34,456 nucleotides of DNA from the NCBI GenBank assembly GCA_017559505.1, contig JAFYSF010000051.1, positions 1 to 34,456 of the forward strand, written 5' to 3'. Under the pieces are notes generated by a model. That model had not been told where the DNA came from. It saw nothing but the letters and a program-made list of their open reading frames with translations, and ran no database searches. A program made the position numbers and the translations under genes. This DNA comes from Paludibacteraceae bacterium. Lineage in GTDB: Bacteria; Bacteroidota; Bacteroidia; Bacteroidales; Paludibacteraceae. Shown piece after piece: positions 15,650 to 23,145 of the stretch (positions are counted from its first letter, which is position 1; the number at the start of each line of letters is the position of its first letter).

Positions 15650-16906
15650 TCATTTCACTATTGATTGTAATTCAGTAGATTTCAAATAACGGTAATCCGA
15701 TTTTATCAAGCGAACAACTTTGGCATAATGATGTACAAAACAGTTAGCTGGCAACGCTAACAGCAATACCCCAAGTGCGATATACCACGCAAATGCACGA
15801 GACAAAAACAACACTAATCCTATGATTATAAGCGGATAAAGTAACATAATAATCGCCAAACGCAATGAGTTTTTCATCGCCTCATCTTCTATTACAAAAT
15901 GGAATAACAACCATGTAGTCAATGCAACAGGAAGGTCAACAATACCGCAAAAAATAAAGTAAGGCAAGGTAACAACCAACTCCAATACACGCAATATATT
16001 CTTCTTATGCGATGGTTCACTATAAAGTGTTTCGTCCGAAATATTAAGCTTACGGCGCAATGTAGCAAATTGTTTTGCTCGTGATATTTGTTGCTGATAC
16101 AGCGTTGGGTCAGAGCTCTTTAGTTGCTGCAATTCATCAATAGTCTTGCGATTTGCAAGCATCCGAGCATAAGGCGCCCGCTCTTTATTACGAAGATAAC
16201 AAATATCAAGCAGTGCTTCATAGTCATCATCATCTGCCACACAATGGTAGAGCGATGATATTCTCAAAGACAATTCATCTCGCATCAAGTTCATCAGTTC
16301 AGGCTGGGTCTTATCGCTATGCATTTTGTTGAATTCCGACACATCAAACACCTCCCCTACTTGCACCGAAATCGTACTCCTATATCGAGTATAACTGCCA
16401 TATTCTATGCCTATTGGCACTATATATACAGGCATTTCGCCTTGCAATGCTTCATCTGCCTGAATTGCTATGCGGAATATACCCTTAACAAGAGGCAAGA
16501 TGCTGTGTTTCATACGATGAGTACCCTCACAAAATATACCAAATGGCACTCCATGCTTCAACACCTCTACAGCAGTCTGCATTATTTTGTCATTCTTCTT
16601 GAGATTTTCTCTACCATCACGCATACGCATTATTGGCATGATTTTCAAGAAATTAAACACCTTTGCTGCTATAGGATTACGAAACACATCAGCCCGTGCC
16701 ACAAAAACAACAGGTCGCTTAGCTACCTTCAACACCGTGAAAGCATCCATAAAAGCATTAGTGTGATTAGGCGCAAAAATCACTGCACCATCCGTTGGTA
16801 TATTCTCCGTGCCCCTGATGCTTATTCTCGAAAAAGCAAAGTCATACGCCAACAAAACATACTTAAGCAAAACCCTGTACAACAAATTGTTTTTGTATAT
16901 TTCCAT
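15650..16906 (-). CDS. PlsC-family glycerophospholipid acyltransferase with C-terminal membrane segments
   Basis: The N-terminal 230 residues form an acyltransferase domain of the LPLAT/AGPAT type. The catalytic H-x4-D is in FAPNHTNAFMDAFT (about residues 45-58), and the FCEGTHR block matches the FPEGTR acyl-acceptor motif. GIEYGSYTRYRSTISVQVGE is a further family block. The C-terminal part has at least two hydrophobic stretches (LELVVTLPYFIFCGIVDL and IIMLLYPLIIIGLVLFL), so it is anchored in the inner membrane. It probably makes phosphatidic acid or remodels lipids; the acyl donor cannot be read from sequence. It has its own terminator. A 7-bp array begins nine bases upstream of the start, and no good promoter is visible. 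Confidence 0.87.
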   Translation of the reverse strand: MEIYKNNLLYRVLLKYVLLAYDFAFSRISIRGTENIPTDGAVIFAPNHTNAFMDAFTVLKVAKRPVVFVARADVFRNPIAAKVFNFLKIMPIMRMRDGRENLKKNDKIMQTAVEVLKHGVPFGIFCEGTHRMKHSILPLVKGIFRIAIQADEALQGEMPVYIVPIGIEYGSYTRYRSTISVQVGEVFDVSEFNKMHSDKTQPELMNLMRDELSLRISSLYHCVADDDDYEALLDICYLRNKERAPYARMLANRKTIDELQQLKSSDPTLYQQQISRAKQFATLRRKLNISDETLYSEPSHKKNILRVLELVVTLPYFIFCGIVDLPVALTTWLLFHFVIEDEAMKNSLRLAIIMLLYPLIIIGLVLFLSRAFAWYIALGVLLLALPANCFVHHYAKVVRLIKSDYRYLKSTELQSIVK

Positions 16907-16914
16907 ACCCTAAA

Positions 16915-16963
16915 ACACTAATAACTAACAATTCCCAACTCCCCATTCCTAATTCCTCATTAA
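16915..16963 (-). repeat. 7-bp tandem array of seven diverged units
   Basis: ACACTAA, TAACTAA, CAATTCC, CAACTCC, CCATTCC, TAATTCC, TCATTAA in register, nine bases upstream of the acyltransferase start. A small hairpin (GGTC...ATTAG / CTAAT...GACC, 16970-17003) follows. Confidence 0.65.
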
Positions 16964-17029
16964 CAAAAAGGTCCAATTAGACTACCGAAAGACTAATCAG
17001 ACCAATTCCTTATCCATATCAATATTGAC

Positions 17030-17233
17030 TATAGGGGACTTCTATAAATTCCCCGTTTTATTATTTTTTATTTGGAACTTCAAAAACTCTTGTATAAAAT
17101 TTATTTTTTAGCGGCGCCTTATTAGCTTTTTATTCAGCCAAATAGCTCGCTATTAGTCTAAATAAAAAACTAATAACTCACTCGCTAAAAATCTAAATTT
17201 TGTTTACAAGGTAATTTATAGAAGTCCCCTATA
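17030..17233. mobile_element. 204-bp foldback (MITE-like) element
   Basis: The ends are perfect 21-bp inverted repeats (17030-17050 and 17213-17233) beginning TATAGGGGACTTC. Inside, paired arms run almost to the centre: CTTGTA/TACAAG (17089, 17205), TTTTTAGCG/CGCTAAAAA (17105, 17183), TTATTAGCTTTTTATT/AATAAAAAACTAATAA (17119, 17161) and AATAGC-TC-GCTATT at the tip (17141-17154). No ORF fits inside. The outermost TA on each side could be a TA target duplication, as left by IS630/Tc1-type transposases; this is inference. The right end abuts the rpoZ stop codon (17234-17236), so rpoZ is intact. It may now act as the 3' hairpin of that transcript. Confidence 0.75.
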
Positions 17234-17551
17234 TCAAATACGAGCAGGGTTTTTGAAATACACTTCACCATCTTCGAATTCTTTTGCAGCACGAAGAGTT
17301 GGTTTTGGAAGTTGCTCATAGTAGCGTGAGATTTCAATTTGCTCACGGTTTTCAAATACCTCTTCAAGATTGTCAGCCGATGATGCAAAGTCAGCCAATT
17401 TTTTATCCAATTCTTGCTTTACCTCTGCACTGATTTGATTCGCACGTTTAGCAATAATACGCACTGTTTCGTAAACATTACCAACTGGCTCACACAATGC
17501 ATTCATATCACGTGTGATAGTGTTGTTAGGAGCTGTGATTTTTTTTGCCAT
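17234..17551 (-). CDS. rpoZ: RNA polymerase omega subunit (Bacteroidetes type)
   Basis: A 105-residue protein with the Bacteroidetes omega pattern: TITRDMNALCEPVGNVYETVRIIAKRANQIS (the conserved Rpb6-like core), then FASSADNLEEVFENREQIEISRYYEQLPKPTL and a short tail. Omega helps assembly of RNA polymerase by holding the beta-prime subunit. It follows bamD on the same strand, an order I recall from other Bacteroidetes. About 105 bases separate them, including a 7-bp array, and the two are probably co-transcribed. A foldback element begins directly after its TGA stop. Confidence 0.9.
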   Translation of the reverse strand: MAKKITAPNNTITRDMNALCEPVGNVYETVRIIAKRANQISAEVKQELDKKLADFASSADNLEEVFENREQIEISRYYEQLPKPTLRAAKEFEDGEVYFKNPARI

Positions 17552-17617
17552 AATTTATTTAACAATTTGAAATTTGAAATCACATTGAAAATTTACATTC
17601 TAAATAACACCGAATGG

Positions 17618-17652
17618 CAACTTTCAACTCTCAACTCTCAACTTTCAACTTA
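17618..17652 (+). repeat. 7-bp tandem array (CAACTYT type), 5 units
   Basis: CAACTTT, CAACTCT, CAACTCT, CAACTTT, CAACTTA in exact register, four bases from the bamD stop codon at 17657, between bamD and rpoZ. Confidence 0.8.
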
Positions 17653-17656
17653 ATTA

Positions 17657-18454
17657 TTATTTTACTATATTTTTTGCTTCTCTAAGTATGCGATTTGCCT
17701 CTTTGATGTGTTTGCCATCAGGAAAAGCATTAGCATAACGATAATATTCATCTATCACCTCACTATAACGCTCTTTCATCTTCTCTGCCACCGATAGCGC
17801 TGCCTCTTTCGACTTAGCTTTCAAGATAATAAAGAGCAAATCATCACGATATTTTGTCTCAGGATAATCCATCAAAGCATTCTCTGCCGTAGTCACACAC
17901 GCCAAATAATTATTACCCCCATAAAGTCCAAGATTGCAATACAACTTAGAGTTCAACAACTCTTTATAAGCCAATTTATCCTCCATCTCAAAAAGCATTT
18001 TCCTGCATTCTGCCACTTTACCACTCTCAGGATACACACTTATAAACTCACTAAGGGCATTGATTGCATCATACGTAGCCTCTTGGTCAAGGCGTGCATC
18101 AGGCGAATCCAAATAATAGCAATAAGCCACCTGATATCGAGCCTCTTGTGCATAAGTCCCACGAGGAAAATTACGAAGATATGCTTGAAAATATTCCGAT
18201 GCCGAATAATAGTCCTTTTGCCCCATATACGACTCCGCAAGAAGATACAAAACCTCCTCTGCCTGAGGCGTACCACGATAATAAGGCACTATTTCCTCGA
18301 ACATAGTAATACTTTTAGCATACTTTTTTTCTTGAAAATAGTTCTTACCCGCCTGAAATTTCTCTTCTGGGTCAGTCGATTTTTGCAATCTAACATACTC
18401 CCCACAAGAGGTCAGAAGCAACGATAACAATATGATAATCAATTTATAATTCAT
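17657..18454 (-). CDS. bamD: Outer membrane assembly lipoprotein BamD
   Basis: BamD is the essential TPR lipoprotein of the BAM complex that folds beta-barrel proteins into the outer membrane. I place the start at the ATG at 18454: MNYKLIIILLSLLLTSC is a short lipoprotein signal with Cys17. The longer frame adds residues that are only the translation of a 7-bp repeat. TPR-like repeats follow (AGKNYFQEKKYAKSITMFEEIVPYYRGTPQAEEVLYLLAESYMGQKDY, SASEYFQAYLRNFPRGTYAQEARYQVAYCYYLDS and later copies). Length is 265 residues. The start codon and residues MNYKL come from the repeat array. Its own promoter lies at 18505-18534, and rpoZ follows. Confidence 0.9.
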   Translation of the reverse strand: MNYKLIIILLSLLLTSCGEYVRLQKSTDPEEKFQAGKNYFQEKKYAKSITMFEEIVPYYRGTPQAEEVLYLLAESYMGQKDYYSASEYFQAYLRNFPRGTYAQEARYQVAYCYYLDSPDARLDQEATYDAINALSEFISVYPESGKVAECRKMLFEMEDKLAYKELLNSKLYCNLGLYGGNNYLACVTTAENALMDYPETKYRDDLLFIILKAKSKEAALSVAEKMKERYSEVIDEYYRYANAFPDGKHIKEANRILREAKNIVK

Positions 18455-18496
18455 AATTATGCATTGTGAATTGCACATTGCGAATTGTGCATTCAT
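18441..18496 (-). repeat. 7-bp tandem array of 8 units covering the bamD start
   Basis: AATTTAT, AATTCAT, AATTATG, CATTGTG, AATTGCA, CATTGCG, AATTGTG, CATTCAT in register, 56 bp. The second unit contains the bamD start codon (18452-18454). The array therefore forms the end of the 5' leader and the first five codons. Confidence 0.85.
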
Positions 18497-18504
18497 CAAG
18501 TGTG

Positions 18505-18534
18505 CAAAGTTACAAATTATTTTCTGATTTACAA
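18505..18534 (-). promoter_or_regulatory. Promoter of bamD (and probably rpoZ)
   Basis: On the minus strand TTG (18532-18534), 19 bases, TAACTTTG (18505-18512). Transcription would start just before or inside the 7-bp array, so nearly the whole leader is repeat sequence. Confidence 0.7.
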
Positions 18535-18551
18535 AGAGTTTTGCATAAAAA

Positions 18552-18590
18552 AAATAGTAAAAAGCAACTATTCATCGCTCTTTACTATTT
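18552..18590 (-). terminator. Terminator of the PFP gene
   Basis: AAATAGTAAA (18552-18561) pairs with TTTACTATTT (18581-18590), with further pairing of AGC/GCT inside. Read on the minus strand a T run follows. It lies about 50 bases past the PFP stop. Confidence 0.75.
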
Positions 18591-18639
18591 AAAAGAATTT
18601 CTATTATTATTACACTTTTCAATCCATTACTTATAACTC

Positions 18640-20286
18640 TTACTTCTGATGTTCCAAAGCAAGTGTACGTGTTGGTTGATTGCATACACAATCAGGACCA
18701 TAATATTGAATTGGACCAGGGTAGAGATAACTTGTTGTTGAGTTAGCCCACTCTTCACGATGAGCAACAAAATACTTAAATGGTTCACCATCAAGCTGAA
18801 CAAGTGCTTTTTGAATAACAGGTTTCATCTCACCATGACGACGTTCCATATTCATCATCATCGTGATAGGCACACCACCAGCAATCCATTCTTCAGCAGG
18901 AGCAGTAAGATTTCTCACGCTTGACATATAACCTGTTTTACCTTCCGAAATCAACACTGCAGCAGTATAACCCAATGAATAGCAATAATCTGCATCGAAG
19001 TTAGATGGTGTAGCACAACGGCCTTCATAACCAAAGAAGTGGTTCACAGTCGAGAATTTACCTTTATAAGTACCAGCTGCTTTCAAACGATTAAGCTTAG
19101 TAACACACATCTCTATAAGAAGCTTTTCTGTCTCAATGCGTGATACTTGCACATTACCATGAGGGTCACGGTCTAAAGTCAACTGACGTGCAATTGCCAC
19201 AGGAAGGTCAGAATAAACACCACAACTCTCTTCTGACAAACGAGAACGCACATACTCACGTTTCTCATCCGAATTAAGCAAAAGGTTAAACTCTGTGTTA
19301 TTTGCAAGAATATCATTAAGCTCAGCAATCAATTTCTTCATAGCAGGCACAAATTCAATCACCCCTTCAGGAATAAGAATAGTACCAAAATTAAGACCAT
19401 GATTTGCTCTATCAACAACCACTTTAACGATTGAATCAACCAACTGATTAAGAGTCATACCCTTAGCTTCAACCTCCTCCGAAATAATACAAATATTAGG
19501 TTGTGTTTGAAGCGCACATTCAAGCGTAATGTGAGAAGCCGAACGACCCATCAAACGAATAAAGTGCCAATATTTCTTAGCCGAATTGGCATCACGTTGA
19601 ATATTACCAATAAGCTCAGAATAAACCTTACATGCAGTATCAAAACCAAACGAAGTCTCAATCATCTCATTCTTCAAGTCACCATCAATAGTCTTAGGAC
19701 AGCCAATCACTTGAATACCTGTCTCTTTTTGAAGATAATACTCTGCCAAAACACAAGCATTAGTATTAGAGTCATCACCACCAATAATCACAATAGCATT
19801 AATACCCAACGCCTTACAGATTTCAATACCACGGTCAAATTGATATTTCTCTTCCAATTTAGTACGACCAGAACCAATAATATCAAAACCACCAGTATTG
19901 CGATATTCATCCACAATCTCATCCGTAAGCTCAACATATTTATGGTCAACAAGACCTTGAGGACCACCCAAGAAACCAAACAATCGGTTCTTAGGATTAA
20001 GACGCTTAAGTCCATCATAAAGACCAGAAACAACATTATGACCACCAGGAGCCTGACCACCAGAAAGAATAACACCTACACCCACTGCAGGATACTCCTT
20101 ATCCTCTCCTTGTTCAAATTTGATAAGTGGCATTCCATAAGTATTAGGAAAAAGCTGTTGAATTTGAGCCTGATTTGCAACAGATTCTGTTGGCTCACCA
20201 GCTGTCAACACAACACCTTTTTGAAGCGAAGCTGGCAATTTAGGTTGATACGATGCACGTGCTAATTGTAACGGACTTTTTTTCAT
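18640..20286 (-). CDS. pfp: Diphosphate-dependent fructose-6-phosphate 1-phosphotransferase (PFP)
   Basis: This enzyme interconverts fructose-6-P and fructose-1,6-bisphosphate using pyrophosphate, making that step of glycolysis reversible. The 548-residue length and the plant/spirochaete-like layout mark the long PPi-dependent type. GGDDSN (169-174) has the second Asp that favours PPi over [13 protein letters not shown] (197-206) holds the catalytic Asp. [13 protein letters not shown] lies near residue 73, [19 protein letters not shown] binds sugar phosphate, and [22 protein letters not shown] lies near the C-terminus. It has its own promoter (20333-20363) and terminator. Together with the phosphohexomutase and ManA downstream in the window it forms a loose sugar-phosphate cluster. 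Confidence 0.95.
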   Translation of the reverse strand: MKKSPLQLARASYQPKLPASLQKGVVLTAGEPTESVANQAQIQQLFPNTYGMPLIKFEQGEDKEYPAVGVGVILSGGQAPGGHNVVSGLYDGLKRLNPKNRLFGFLGGPQGLVDHKYVELTDEIVDEYRNTGGFDIIGSGRTKLEEKYQFDRGIEICKALGINAIVIIGGDDSNTNACVLAEYYLQKETGIQVIGCPKTIDGDLKNEMIETSFGFDTACKVYSELIGNIQRDANSAKKYWHFIRLMGRSASHITLECALQTQPNICIISEEVEAKGMTLNQLVDSIVKVVVDRANHGLNFGTILIPEGVIEFVPAMKKLIAELNDILANNTEFNLLLNSDEKREYVRSRLSEESCGVYSDLPVAIARQLTLDRDPHGNVQVSRIETEKLLIEMCVTKLNRLKAAGTYKGKFSTVNHFFGYEGRCATPSNFDADYCYSLGYTAAVLISEGKTGYMSSVRNLTAPAEEWIAGGVPITMMMNMERRHGEMKPVIQKALVQLDGEPFKYFVAHREEWANSTTSYLYPGPIQYYGPDCVCNQPTRTLALEHQK

Positions 20287-20332
20287 ATATCTATATATTT
20301 ACCTTTAAAAAACTATTAATATTAAGAAAGTG

Positions 20333-20363
20333 CAAAGTTACCACTTTTTTTTCATTTATACAA
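20333..20363 (-). promoter_or_regulatory. Promoter of the PFP gene
   Basis: On the minus strand TTG (20361-20363), 20 bases, TAACTTTG (20333-20340), with a leader of about 40 bases to the start codon. Confidence 0.75.
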
Positions 20364-20443
20364 TATTTTTTCAACACAAATTGTAAAAAAGTTATTCACA
20401 TCCCATAAAGTATCAACAAGTTAGACAATTACATCTAAAATAC

Positions 20444-20457
20444 ATATTGTACAATAT
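20444..20457. repeat. Perfect 14-bp palindrome ATATTGTACAATAT
   Basis: A self-complementary sequence in the gap upstream of PFP. It could be an operator, but AT-rich palindromes of this size can arise by chance. Confidence 0.35.
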
Positions 20458-20512
20458 ACAAACTACACAACCACATTCACTACTCACTCCCCCACACCAT
20501 CTCTATCCACCC

Positions 20513-20545
20513 AAAACAGCAAGGCTCAAGCAAGGTTCAAGCAAC
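20513..20545 (-). repeat. 11-bp tandem repeat, 3 units (TTGCTTGA family)
   Basis: On the minus strand: GTTGCTTGAAC (20535-20545), CTTGCTTGAGC (20524-20534), CTTGCTGTTTT (20513-20523). Same family as at 1794, 10136 and 15521, here without the flanking ACACACT palindromes. It lies directly after the terminator of the candidate RNA. Confidence 0.7.
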
Positions 20546-20592
20546 AAAAAAATAAGAGCAACCAACCTTTCTTATTTTAGTTAGTTGCTCTT
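20546..20592 (-). terminator. Terminator of the candidate RNA upstream of PFP
   Basis: AAGAGCAAC-C-AAC (20554-20566) pairs with GTT-A-GTTGCTCTT (20580-20592). On the minus strand the stem is followed by TATTTTTTT. Confidence 0.75.
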
Positions 20593-20840
20593 TTAAGAAA
20601 TCGCACTGCCATTTGTTGAGAAAAATTCCTATAAAACAGGATTTGAGGGGTTCCAACTCTTTGTAATCTGCCGACCATCTATTGGTTACAACTCTTGCGA
20701 GAAGCGCAGCCCGCCATTGATAAAGGAAGTTAGCCTCGGTAAGAATAAATAAATGTCGAATTTTCCAATCTCAGGCCGAAAGTGCGATTATTTATCTTAT
20801 CACTAAGTGTAATTGCCAATTGATTAACTTTCATCTTTAC
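20546..20840 (-). ncRNA. Candidate untranslated transcript of about 290 nt
   Basis: A full promoter (20846-20876) and a terminator bound this stretch on the minus strand. Its base composition is less AT-rich than neighbouring gaps. The only ATG-started frame is 34 codons (MKVNQLAITLSDKINN...), ending early. A longer frame of about 80 codons runs to a TGA near 20537 but lacks a start codon. Small hairpins are visible (TGCG-CTTCT-CGCA, ACCA-ATAGA-TGGT, CCT-GTTTTAT-AGG) but no dominant fold. It may be a small RNA, the remnant of a gene, or an interspersed repeat; I found none of the tmRNA, RNase P or SRP RNA signatures I know. Confidence 0.45.
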
Positions 20841-20845
20841 TACCG

Positions 20846-20876
20846 CAAAGTTAATGCCAATTATTCAATTATGCAA
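20846..20876 (-). promoter_or_regulatory. Promoter of the candidate RNA
   Basis: On the minus strand TTG (20874-20876), 20 bases, TAACTTTG (20846-20853). It lies 75 bases past the end of the phosphohexomutase gene and is followed by no good ORF. Confidence 0.7.
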
Positions 20877-20924
20877 TAGCTTTTATAATATTTAACTTTT
20901 TTTAACCAACAACAGATATAATTC

Positions 20925-20945
20925 TATAATCTGTTATCTGTAATC
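20925..20945 (-). repeat. Short 7-bp array (TGTAATC type), 3 units
   Basis: TATAATC, TGTTATC, TGTAATC, six bases past the phosphohexomutase stop. Same unit as the CTGTAAT array at 10921. Confidence 0.6.
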
Positions 20946-20951
20946 TAAAAA

Positions 20952-22697
20952 TCAAACTCCCAAAGAAGCACGCACTGCATCTACTTTTGCTGTAGCTTCT
21001 GCTTCACAACGAGCAAAATCAGCACGAGACTCCATCTTACCACGCACTTCAATGTAGAACTTAATTTTAGGCTCAGTACCCGAAGGACGAACCGACACCT
21101 TAGTACCATCTTCAGTGAAATATTGCAACACATTAGACGTAGTAGGGAATGCCAATTTCGACTCCTCACCAGTCACCACATTGCGAGCCACAAGTGTTTG
21201 ATAATCCTTAATCAACACCACTTTAGAACCAGCAATCTCTTTAGGAGGATTAGCACGGAAGTCTTTCATCATTTGTTGAATCTCCTCAGCACCCGATTTA
21301 CCCTTACGCACTACAGAGATACCCTTCTCCTTACCATAACCAAATTGAAGATAAACCTCTTGGATAAGTTCGAAAATAGACATACCATTATCTTTAGCCC
21401 AAGCAGTCATTTCAGCCATCAACGCACAAGCAGCAACAGCATCTTTATCACGAAGGAAGTCTGCAGGAAGATAACCATAACTCTCTTCTCCACCACCGAT
21501 ATATTGTTCTTTGCCCTCACGCTCACGAATTTCAGCAGCAATCCATTTGAAACCAGTATAACAATCCAACAACGGAGTATTATAGTGATTACAAATATCT
21601 TTCATAATCTCAGTAGTAACAATGGTTTTCACCATAAACTCCTTACCCTTCAAAAGACCTAATTCATGACGACGGCGCAATATATAATAGGTGAACATCA
21701 TACAAGTTTGGTTACCATTCACCAAAATCCATTCACCTTTATCATCTTTCACAGCAATACCCATACGGTCAGCATCAGGGTCCGATGCCATAACAATATC
21801 AGCATCCACCTCTTTAGCTTTGCGAATAGCCATATCAAGCGCAGCAGGTTCCTCTGGGTTAGGACTTACTACTGTAGGGAAATCACCGCTAATAACAGCT
21901 TGTTCATCAACAACAATCACATTCTCAAAACCCATATCTTTCAAGCAACGAGGAATCAATGTGATACCAGTGCCATGGATAGGAGTAAACACAATCTTCA
22001 AATCCTTATTGCGAGCAATGCTATCAGGAGAGAGGAAAAGAGTTTTCAATTTTTCGAGATATACGCTATCTACATCTTCACCAATGATTTGGATAAGTTC
22101 AGGACGAGCCTCAAACTTAATCTCCTCAGGACCTTTAATTTTCTCTACCTCATTGATTATATTCACATCGTGTGGAGCAATGATTTGCGCACCATCATTC
22201 CAATAAGCCTTGTAGCCATTATATTCTTTAGGATTGTGCGAAGCAGTAAGGATAATACCACTTTGGCAACCAAAATGACGAATAGCAAAAGAAATCTCTG
22301 GAGTAGGACGAAGGCTCTCAAACAAATACACTTTAATACCATTTGCCGAGAAGATATTAGCAGAAGTTTCAGCAAACAAACGGCTATTGTTACGACAGTC
22401 ATGACCCACAACCACCGAAATCTCTTGACCAGCAAATTCACGTTTAAGATAATTGCTAAGACCCTGTGTTGCAGCACCAACAGTATATATATTCATGCGG
22501 TTAGAACCCATACCCATAATACCACGAAGACCACCTGTACCAAATTCAAGGTCTCTGTAGAAGCATTCAATAAGCTCAGTTTTATCTTCAGCTTCAAGCA
22601 TACGACGCACTTCAGCCTTTGCCTCTTCATTATAAGCACCATTAAGCCATTTTTCAGCTTTGGCAGTAACTTGTTGGAGTAATTCTGTATTTTCCAT
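20952..22697 (-). CDS. Phosphoglucomutase/phosphomannomutase (alpha-D-phosphohexomutase)
   Basis: It interconverts hexose-1-P and hexose-6-P through an enzyme phosphoserine. The four-domain layout is complete at 581 residues: GTGGLRGIMGMGSNRMN (54-70), TASHNPKEYNGYK with phosphoserine Ser153, the Mg2+ loop DPDADR (306-311), the sugar loop GEESYG (403-408), and RPSGTEPKIKFYIEV (phosphate-binding, about 541-555). The length and YNGYKAYW pattern fit the PGM2/phosphopentomutase-like branch common in Bacteroidetes, so the preferred sugar is not certain. It is flanked by 7-bp arrays at both ends. ManA lies upstream on the same strand, and the two link mannose and glucose phosphates. Confidence 0.93.
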   Translation of the reverse strand: MENTELLQQVTAKAEKWLNGAYNEEAKAEVRRMLEAEDKTELIECFYRDLEFGTGGLRGIMGMGSNRMNIYTVGAATQGLSNYLKREFAGQEISVVVGHDCRNNSRLFAETSANIFSANGIKVYLFESLRPTPEISFAIRHFGCQSGIILTASHNPKEYNGYKAYWNDGAQIIAPHDVNIINEVEKIKGPEEIKFEARPELIQIIGEDVDSVYLEKLKTLFLSPDSIARNKDLKIVFTPIHGTGITLIPRCLKDMGFENVIVVDEQAVISGDFPTVVSPNPEEPAALDMAIRKAKEVDADIVMASDPDADRMGIAVKDDKGEWILVNGNQTCMMFTYYILRRRHELGLLKGKEFMVKTIVTTEIMKDICNHYNTPLLDCYTGFKWIAAEIREREGKEQYIGGGEESYGYLPADFLRDKDAVAACALMAEMTAWAKDNGMSIFELIQEVYLQFGYGKEKGISVVRKGKSGAEEIQQMMKDFRANPPKEIAGSKVVLIKDYQTLVARNVVTGEESKLAFPTTSNVLQYFTEDGTKVSVRPSGTEPKIKFYIEVRGKMESRADFARCEAEATAKVDAVRASLGV

Positions 22698-22707
22698 AAT
22701 TATATCT

Positions 22708-22735
22708 AATGATTAATGATTAGTTATTAGTTATT
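22708..22735 (-). repeat. 7-bp tandem array, 4 units, over the pseudogene stop
   Basis: AATGATT, AATGATT, AGTTATT, AGTTATT in register, 11 bases upstream of the phosphohexomutase start. The stop of the broken four-helix gene (22727-22729) is inside it. Confidence 0.75.
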
Positions 22736-23100
22736 AACATCACTGACTTTAATATTTTCTGCAGTTGTCTTAGCAATACTTGTAAGCAATTTAAGCAATT
22801 CCTCACAATCAACAATAATAGAACTATGCTCTTTGTCCAACAACAAATCGGCATCATGCAACAAATCCAACCAATATTTAGTTTCAGATGCTTCTTTTAG
22901 TGATATGTAAATCTTTGACAAAAAATCTTTTTTAGTTATAGCATATTCAGCTTCTGCTATATTTGCACCTATACTCGTACCAGAACGCAACATTTGCTTA
23001 GAAAGCAATACTCACCACGCTCCTATTTCAAATAGTTATAAAGTTTTATTATTCGCAAAGCAAAAACTCTACTTTTATCAAACACCAAACTTTCACGCAT
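22727..23100 (-). pseudogene. Broken four-helix-bundle (S23/IVP-like) protein gene
   Basis: The intact part (LSKQMLRSGTSIGANIAEAEYAITKKDFLSKIYISLKEASETKYWLDLL...) is the conserved core of the four-helix-bundle family known from 23S rRNA intervening sequences and related to the Avd proteins of diversity-generating retroelements. The family normally has about 30 more N-terminal residues. These exist upstream: ATG at 23098-23100 gives MRESLVFDKSRVFALRIIKLYNYLK, then an in-frame TAG at 23023-23025, then ERGEY and a one-base deletion near 23008-23011 that shifts into the intact frame. Two independent lesions in an otherwise well-kept sequence argue for recent inactivation. The remaining 93 codons could start only at a TTG. 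The role of standalone members is unknown. Confidence 0.8.
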
Positions 23101-23117
23101 AACCCTATTTTGCTATC

Positions 23118-23145
23118 GTTAATCACTAATAACTATTAACTAACC
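23118..23145 (-). repeat. 7-bp tandem array, 4 units, over the manA stop
   Basis: GTTAATC, ACTAATA, ACTATTA, ACTAACC in register. The TAG stop of manA (23140-23142) lies in the last unit. Confidence 0.65.

Noticed and set aside
18455..18499. Longer bamD start adding 15 residues
   Set aside because: The extra residues are the translation of 7-bp repeats and would push the lipoprotein signal away from the N-terminus.
19501..20265. 254-codon plus-strand frame antisense to PFP
   Set aside because: Composition is typical of an antisense shadow, and PFP on the other strand is unambiguous.
20600..20800. tRNA, tmRNA, RNase P or SRP RNA in the gap before PFP
   Set aside because: No tRNA cloverleaf or T-arm motif and none of the conserved core motifs of these RNAs could be found on either strand.
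21666..22682. Long plus-strand open frame (338 codons) antisense to the phosphohexomutase
   Set aside because: It is a shadow of the real gene: no family character, unusual residue mix (His, Thr, Ser, Ile), no promoter.
22727..23008. Four-helix-bundle protein as an intact 93-residue gene
   Set aside because: It would start at a TTG in mid-domain; the missing N-terminal part is present upstream but interrupted by a stop and a frameshift.
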